NCBI RefSeq assembly: GCF_009389715.1
Contig: NC_052399.1
Span: forward strand, 6,016,585-6,080,584
Source: Phoenix dactylifera
Taxonomy: Eukaryota > Streptophyta > Magnoliopsida > Arecales > Arecaceae
Direction: 5' to 3'
DNA length: 64,000 nt
Within the stretch, counting starts at the first letter, position 1, and each line of letters starts with the position of its first letter. Shown here in pieces: positions 57,531 through 64,000 of this stretch. A model generated the notes under the pieces. It had not been told where the DNA came from and made no database searches. It was given only the letters and a program-made list of their open reading frames with translations. Position numbers and translations under genes: made by a program.

Positions 57531-60500
57531 GAAGGATGTTAAGTTCAGATAAACACTCCCGTGCTTTGAAGCTGATATTTTTTTTTGGAAGCAGAAATGC
57601 CGACTCGACGTAGTAGGTTTTGTTTGCGTTGCCTTGCATTGGAGGCCAAGCAGCCGAAGTTACTTGTCAACTCACATCACACATTGGATGAGGATAGGCA
57701 TCAACCGTTCAACATACCTTTGTCTTTTTCAACTTATTTAACATTTTTCTGTGTCGTTTTACAAGTCGTCCTTTTCATTACCCAAAAGCAACACCAGTCT
57801 CTCTTTTTTTTTTTATTGCATATCTTTCATTTCAAAAAGATATCCTTTACATAATTTGTAGAATCGTCTTTGTCTAACGATATAAAAAATATAATATTTC
57901 AGGTCTCTGTTTTTAAGATTGCACTATAGTATGTTGAATAATGCTATGAGGTAGACGACGACTCCTACGTGCCACTAACAACTCCCACTTCTGATGAGAG
58001 GCATCCTGCCTTACTAGGTTTCTCTCGCCACAGACATACTTGCCTTACATAAATTGGAGTCAAAAAAAAAAAAAAAAAAAGGAGATTTAAGTCCTTCCCG
58101 GCAGCTGTATATTTGCATGATCTATTACAACTTCCACGAAGAAGGATTTAAATCGCATGTTTTTTTTTAATTAGGTTATGAATTGGATCTTAATGAACCT
58201 TAATTGATTTGGATCCAGACCCCATCCATATCCGATAGTTTGTTTAGAATATAATGTAAATCTTACTCTTGTAATTTTTATATTTTTCATAAAAATTATG
58301 TTGTACTTTGGATTTAACTCATTATTGAATAATTTTGAGAGCATAAAAAGATCTAACTTTACATATAACAATACTTGCTGAAGACCTAGGCTGAGTTCCA
58401 GTCAACATATGATCCAACATGATTTTAGACTGATCGCACTCAACTCAACCAAATTCTTGGGCAGACCATGTATTCAAATATGCTCGGCATGGAACCAACT
58501 CAACCAGATATCCTTGTATACTTGGCAATATTGTGTTATTTCCTTCAACTATCAATAAGGTGCATGCTATATATGGCTTTTTTAATAAACAATATGGTGA
58601 TGTCATTAAGGATTTTTGGACATAATTGATGGAATAAACATTTAGACACTTGGAAAATAGCTCCCAAGGTTTGAATATAGAACTTTTGACATACAGAAGA
58701 TAGTAAATACTGGATTACAATCCTGTTTGCATTGAAAACTCTGCAGTTGATACAACAAAAGATGGTGAATTTATATCTAAATCAGTTACGAATTTATCAT
58801 GTCATGACCACCTGATGAACATGTTTATGCTTAGATAGTTTGGACTATGCTATGGTAGTTCTGAAGGTACCAAGCTCTTGCAGCCTTGAAAGATGCTTAA
58901 AATCTACAAAGTTTGGGGAGAAATATTCAGTTCAAAGATGACGCAACAATCGTCATTGGCTTTCAGAAGCAAGCTACGGACTAAATGACCACTGCCTAAA
59001 GTTGACGTGCACTTTAATAGCATTCAACTATAAACCACACGAAAGATCATGAGGTTGAGTAGCTAAAAGCCCTCGCGTCACAAAAAAATAAAAAGAAGGA
59101 GAAATGCCGAATGTGAAGCATGACCTTTGTAATGATTTTATTAAAATTGCTAATCACCATGACATCGTGACCAAACCCGATGATTTTTTTTGTTTAAAGC
59201 TCCGGCATTATTGCCGAGAGTTAAAACAAGTGACACAGAGTTTTGATATGCTATGGATTAAAATAACTGATCGATGACAAGGGATTAAATTAACTAATCA
59301 TTAGCAAGACTGAAGATTAGGTACAAATGCAACTAGTACTAATAAAACATAATTATAGGTGTCATTGACTGCTTGCTACAGTGCATGTAACGTTGTCAAT
59401 GGAACAATTTAAGTTATCTAGTAGTATTAACAAAGGCAGTTCTTTTTGGATCCTCCGAAAGGTTCACTCGGCCGGCTGCCGAATATTCGGATTCCGTGGC
59501 TCGTCGAAGAGAATCTGAGGGCATTTAAGTGCATTTAGACCTAGGTGCAATGAACCTTTCATAAGGCATATTCTCAAAAAAAGAATATTCTTGGAACATT
59601 CAACTGTTGCCAGTAATTTTGTAGCAATTCAGAATCTCATCCAAAATCAGCCTCTATAAACTCATGCAGTGTTTATCAAAATGGGATGGGGATATATTCG
59701 GGATATAATTGTATCAAATGGAATCGTACCGACACTTTGTTGTCCAAAAGTTTCATTTTCCAGTGTATGCTTGGAAATTTGGATCGTGGACAGTGCCATA
59801 TTTCCATTGACTTTGGTGGATGAGAGACAACAACTTCGCCACCGCATGGAAGGGCATTGGCTTTTCCACTACCTGTGAGGTCCAAAACGTAACCCGGTAT
59901 ATTTTTTTTTTCTTTTTTCTTTTTGTGTGCGAGTTCGTTTGTCTCTACAATAGGGTTAGGGGAGGTAATTTTCTATCTTTTTCTATTCTATACTGACTCT
60001 ATTTTCAGGATCGACTCCAACTAGAATCAGGCCCACATCATCTTGTCCAAATGCGATCTTTCAATTCCATCCTAGTCTGTTCCAAAATAAGCGGCTAATA
60101 TTAATCTAATAAGTGCAATAGTCATCATCAGACCAATCGGTTCGATCGCTCGTGCCCGCCCATTCTATCTCGCCCTAAATGGAATGGATCTTTTAGTCAT
60201 ATTGTGCTCCGACCTGAGTTTCCAGGTCCGTTTTATTCGCCTGCAACCTGCTTTCTTTTGCCAACACAAAATTAGCGCTGTCCCTTCATTCTATGCTGAC
60301 CCAAACTCGGGCTGGCTTTTTAGGAAGCCCGTTCCCACAATGCTCACGCCCTAGCTAGCCTGCCAGCGGTGGTGGAATTTTTTCGTTCTCTGATGAAAAA
60401 AAAAAGGTTGATATCATCAGAACCTCTTTTTTGAGTACCACTGGGGATGCTTAAAACCACTTCATCAGTGGCAAAAACTAACACAATCCAGGAAAGCTCA

Positions 60501-60755
60501 TTGGTTTTTACCCTATAAAATTAGTGAGGAGGGTCCTAAAGAAGGCTATGCCAAGTACCCTTAAGCCAATCCAACCTAAGGAGAGGGATTTTGAGTTCAA
60601 AGATTTAAAAGGGATAATCGTTGAGCATCCGCTGAGTATTGTTTTTGTTTTTTATTTTTATTTTCAAAAGTCTATGAAAAAAAAAGTATTAGACTGTCTT
60701 GTATGATGAAATCCTTTCGATTTTTAGAATTGTTATAAGATTTTAGGTTTGGAAG
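56860..60755. other. Intergenic DNA without recognised gene
   Basis: It holds a very long poly-A and further A/T tracts (58062-58080, 59909-59918). ORFs are short and lack domains. Confidence 0.4.
57469..57526. repeat. Poly-A tract, 58 bp
   Basis: An uninterrupted A run. It could be a retroposon tail, but no coding body or target duplication was recognised beside it. Confidence 0.95.
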
Positions 60756-61802
60756 TGTTGCCGCTAAATTTTGAGCTGAGATCAATAGTAGCTCGGTGTA
60801 CTCTGAGGTTGGTAGGAACCGAAGAAAAGTTAGGTCAGTTGAGACCGAGGTGAATTGGAACTGATTGGCACCGAGACCAACTTGCAAGAAATCCACTTAC
60901 TAAAAAGTTTCCAGCAGTGAATCCTTCAATGCTTAAGTCAGAATACTACAACAACAGTGTAGAAAGAAGAAAATTTATGGAGAAGAGACTTTAAATGAGC
61001 TTACTTAAAGATCCTCGGGTTATCTCATAGGGCTCGTTTGGTTCGCAGGAAAAGGAGGGGGGAAAGTGTGGTCAACGGGAAAGTAATGAAATGCCTCTTG
61101 TTTGGTTGGAGTTTTCAAAGGAGAGAGATGGGAAAGTTGTATTCCCATGGGAATATGATTCCCACATTTCATGGGAAAGTCTTTCCCATGAGAAACATGG
61201 GAAAGTTACTTTCCCATGAGGTGGGAATCACTCCTTTTTTATTTTTTTCCCAAAAAGACCCTTCAGCATTAAAGAAGCATTAAAAAAGCATTAAAGACCT
61301 AATTTTTATTAAGGGCATAATAAGAATTATACATAACTTTCCTAGAAAAGTGGATGGTCAACCAAACATAAGCACTTTGGAAATTTGTCACTTTCCCATG
61401 GTTAACCAAACATGCCAAAAGTACTTTCCTAGGTATCCTCTTCCTAGGAATCTGATTCCCAGGAATCATATTCCTAGGAGGGAAAATACTTCCCGCGAAC
61501 CAAACGAGCCCATAGAGTAAGATATGCATTTGTTACCTACGTGCCTTAACTATGTGTTAACAGTCGTTTGCACGTTAACATTATGGTAACCATCCCACGC
61601 GAGCAACATGTGGCGTTAATTTGAGCAAAGCGGTATGAGCGCAGCTCATGCACTAACTGCAACTTTGGTATAACTGTTAATCTTTATCACTTCAAGAAAA
61701 GTGGCACCTCAGTCTGCACCAAAGTCATTCATCTCGGTTATGATCGAAGTCAAAAAGGTTGGTTCAACTCGAGGTCAAGATGCCCAATATTCTCCCCCAT
61801 CA
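60756..61802 (-). mobile_element. Solo LTR of the gypsy family, split by a nested MITE
   Basis: On the minus strand it begins TGATGGGGGAGAATATTGGG and ends GCGGCAACA. Without the 482-bp MITE it is 565 bp, matching the 555-bp LTR at 50866-51420. It is flanked by GGAAG (60751-60755) and TGAAG (61803-61807), a 5-bp target duplication with one mismatch. No internal retrotransposon DNA is attached, so this is a solo LTR left by recombination between the two ends of one element. Confidence 0.82.
61030..61511. mobile_element. MITE copy C, intact, nested in the solo LTR
   Basis: 482 bp with perfect 17-bp TIRs GGGCTCGTTTGGTTCGC / GCGAACCAAACGAGCCC. The interior is full of GGGAAAGT / ACTTTCCC and CCTAGGAA motifs and has no ORF of interest. 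ATA borders both ends as a 3-bp target duplication; alternatively CATAG, if one TIR base is counted outside. A 3-bp A/T target would suggest PIF/Harbinger, but superfamily is uncertain. It is the best preserved of three family members here. Confidence 0.92.
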
Positions 61803-61811
61803 TGAAGTACT

Positions 61812-63327
61812 TATTTGTCATTAAAAAAAAAGAAGAAAAAAAAGAAAGGAGTAGAAGAAATTTTGTGCAAATGCTATTTTAACATCATTTCTATAGCATT
61901 TAAATTTGTAAAAAAATAAAAATACCAAAGTAACAATGATTCAATAGAAACCTTTTCAATTAATCAAATCCTAACTTCACAAGGCATTCACCGAGTAGGT
62001 TTCCCTTACCAAAGATGCAAATAGAACTATACCCCGACGGTTGCACCCATCCTTTGTTGGGAAGAGAATCATGGAGCATTTCATGTGCGTAAGTCTTTCA
62101 TCATTGCTATGAAATGATAGGAAGCTGACCAAAGAAAGAAGAAGACCACCGGAGAGCTGCTGCCGCGGGCTCAATGATGCCTGAATTGAATTAAACTTCT
62201 TCGATGGCTCTGCAAAATGCTCATGGCATTTCAACCTCTTCAGAGACGACCATTCCCACCAAGCCCACAAGCCCAAGATTTCCATTTTGTGGGGTTTGTC
62301 TGTGCTCAGATTTTTATTTGACCCAACATCAATTCACAATTGGCCTGGATCAGCTCGGCTTGACGACTTTTTTTTTTTTTGAAAGGTGTTTGGCTTGACA
62401 ACTTAATAATGTACTTTCCCAGCTTAAATGATATCTGAAGTCGCTCTCTCTTTCAATATTTTCGAGGATTTATGATGAAAAGCTTCCAAGTCGAAACTAA
62501 ACAAAAAATAAGGTTAAGCCGAACCAGGCTTTAAATTTATTAGAGTTTGATTTGGTCCGCATCTATGTAGTCCACCCAGGCCGGGTCAACTCTTCGTCTC
62601 CAGGACGGGCGTTAATAATGTGAACTTCCACCTCTGAACCTCACGTTAACATCCCATATGCCGTAGAAATTGGCCTCTAACGTGGCTAGGCCGGTAGACA
62701 TCCAACTAATCCAAAAAAATTTAGTCAAATCTTGTTGACGTGAAGTATAGTTTTTTTTTTTTTTTCCTGTTGGGTGACAGCAAGAATTCTATTAAAGTCT
62801 TAAAGAAAAAACCTCTACATGCATCGGCATCAAGAATTTGAGCTAGCGGAGTAGGAAGAGACAAGGCCAAATTTGCACGAAGTGTAGTTTCTTTAGCTAC
62901 AGTTCATGATTATTGAACAGCTTCTCATTAGCATTAGCACACATTCTTGCGAATTTAGATGTTCCACAAACTTTGTCGGTGCCGCACACAAAATATTTGA
63001 AACGACAGACTGTTTCTCGGTTCTCTAGATTGCATTTTAGAACTTGAAGGCGAGGATGAGGTCAATTGCAATGCTACACTTCTCCATAAAAATGTAGCAT
63101 TAGAAATATTTAGACCAATATATGACCATGGACCCTACAGTGATCGAGGATATGGCTCAATAAATGAATATCTGAGCAACATTTAGAAGGCACCACCTTG
63201 CTATGAAGCTGATAAGAGATAGCTAGACACTTAGAGGCGAAAAAGATCTTTCAACTCCAACAGGATGCCTCAAGAGCAAAGCTATGTCTGTGCACAAATT
63301 TTATGCTCCCCTCTTTCCACATTGATG
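61812..63327. other. Intergenic DNA, possible LINE 3' end
   Basis: Near 62750-62840 the minus strand reads TTTAATAGAATTCTTGCTG then TCACCCAACAGG and a run of A. This resembles the 3' end and tail of a plant LINE, but no coding part is present. Nothing else is recognised. Confidence 0.3.
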
Positions 63328-64000
63328 TGTTAGTATTGGGGGAAAAATGAGTCGCTCCGAAACATAAGGGTACGCGGTCAGCACGTACCTGAAGGCGCCC
63401 GACCTGGAGGTGCTCGACCAGGCGCCCGACTTGAAGGTGCCCGACCTGCAGGCGCCCGACCTGAAGGCGTCCGACCTGGAGGCGCCCGACCTGAAGCCGA
63501 CCTGGAGGCGTCCGACTTGAAGCCAACCTGGAGGCGCCCGACCTGAAGCCGACCTGGAGGTGCCCGACCAGGCGCCCGACCTGAAGGCGCCCGACTTGGA
63601 GGCGCCCGCCCGACTTTAAGGCATGCAACCGGGCCCGACGTCCGACCAGGCGCTCAACTCCGAGACGCCCCGTCCGAACACTTGACCTCGGCATCCTCGA
63701 CTTCGAGAGCCCAGCCTCCCAACCGCACCGCCCAGCTGCTGCGGTCACATCCTCCTGCAGTTCGACCAGGGACCATGCCCTGCCACTGCCCTCAACAATT
63801 AATGCGCATGGTCTTTGCTGATCTCCGGCTCACTCAACAATTAATGCGCATGGCCTCTGCTGATCTCCGGCTCACTCAACAATTAATGTGCATGGCCTCT
63901 GCTGATCTCCGGCTCACTCAACAATGAATGCGCATGGCTCCTGCTATCTACGGATCTCAAACCCTCCACGGTAAATCCGTTCGGCCGTGTCTGATCAGCC
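63328..64000 (+). repeat. Possible LTR start with two minisatellites, cut by the window edge
   Basis: TGTTAGTATTGGGGGAAAAA at 63328 looks like an LTR start. About 63389-63620 is a 15-bp minisatellite of GGCGCCCGACCTGAA variants; its reverse strand gives a repeating LQVGR pentapeptide. From 63793 a 42-bp unit (CAACAATTAATGCGCATGGC...) repeats at 63835, 63877 and 63919. The arrays are certain; the LTR interpretation is inference because the other end is outside the window. Confidence 0.5.

Noticed and set aside
63251..63748. 165-codon minus-strand ORF made largely of LQVGR repeats
   Set aside because: It is the translation of a 15-bp minisatellite; no domain or gene structure supports it.

Overview
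This window is nuclear DNA of a flowering plant. It has long GT-AG introns, AT-rich intergenic DNA, telobox-type ribosomal promoter DNA, and many class I and class II transposons. Codon use in the intron-poor genes (ASPG1-like protease, RPL26) is strongly GC-biased, which suggests a monocot. The protein style and the repeats suggest a non-grass monocot, possibly a palm, but that is inference.

Layout. (1) 1-18 kb: two tandem, same-strand lipid phosphate phosphatase (LPP2-type) genes. The left copy is cut by the window edge and shows only its last four exons. The right copy is complete, with seven coding exons and 317 residues. Internal exon lengths are identical (94, 189 and 60 nt), so this is a tandem duplication. 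Their last introns (5.4 and 3.5 kb) hold transposons: a MITE in copy 1 and an antisense TRIM retrotransposon in copy 2. (2) 18-24 kb: a Mutator-like element of about 1 kb with long terminal inverted repeats around GC-rich, gene-like DNA with 92-bp repeats, then unannotated DNA. (3) 24.6-25.1 kb: intronless RPL26 (uL24) on the minus strand with an upstream telobox. (4) 29.8-33.2 kb: a complete hAT transposon with a perfect 8-bp target duplication, an uninterrupted 674-residue transposase and dense palindromic subterminal arrays. (5) 34.5-36.0 kb: an intronless secreted aspartic protease on the minus strand. (6) 38.6-39.4 kb: a small non-autonomous hAT element next to a U5 snRNA gene that keeps its USE, TATA box, loop 1, Sm site and 3' box. 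(7) 45.3 kb: a hypothetical small ORF. (8) 49.0-51.4 kb: a decayed Ty3/gypsy fragment (LTR, gag, protease). (9) 54.1-56.6 kb: a five-exon GARP/G2-like transcription factor of the HHO/NIGT1 group. (10) 60.8-61.8 kb: a solo LTR of the same gypsy family, with a MITE nested inside it. (11) The right edge has tandem minisatellites, possibly the start of another LTR.

The host genes are ordinary and functionally unrelated: phospholipid signalling or turnover, translation, secreted proteolysis, splicing, and nitrate/phosphate-type transcriptional repression. The unusual material lies in the transposons. One MITE family has three members here. The TRIM LTR carries an snRNA-type USE plus TATA at Pol III-like spacing. 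A hAT element has inserted about 30 bp upstream of the U5 promoter element.
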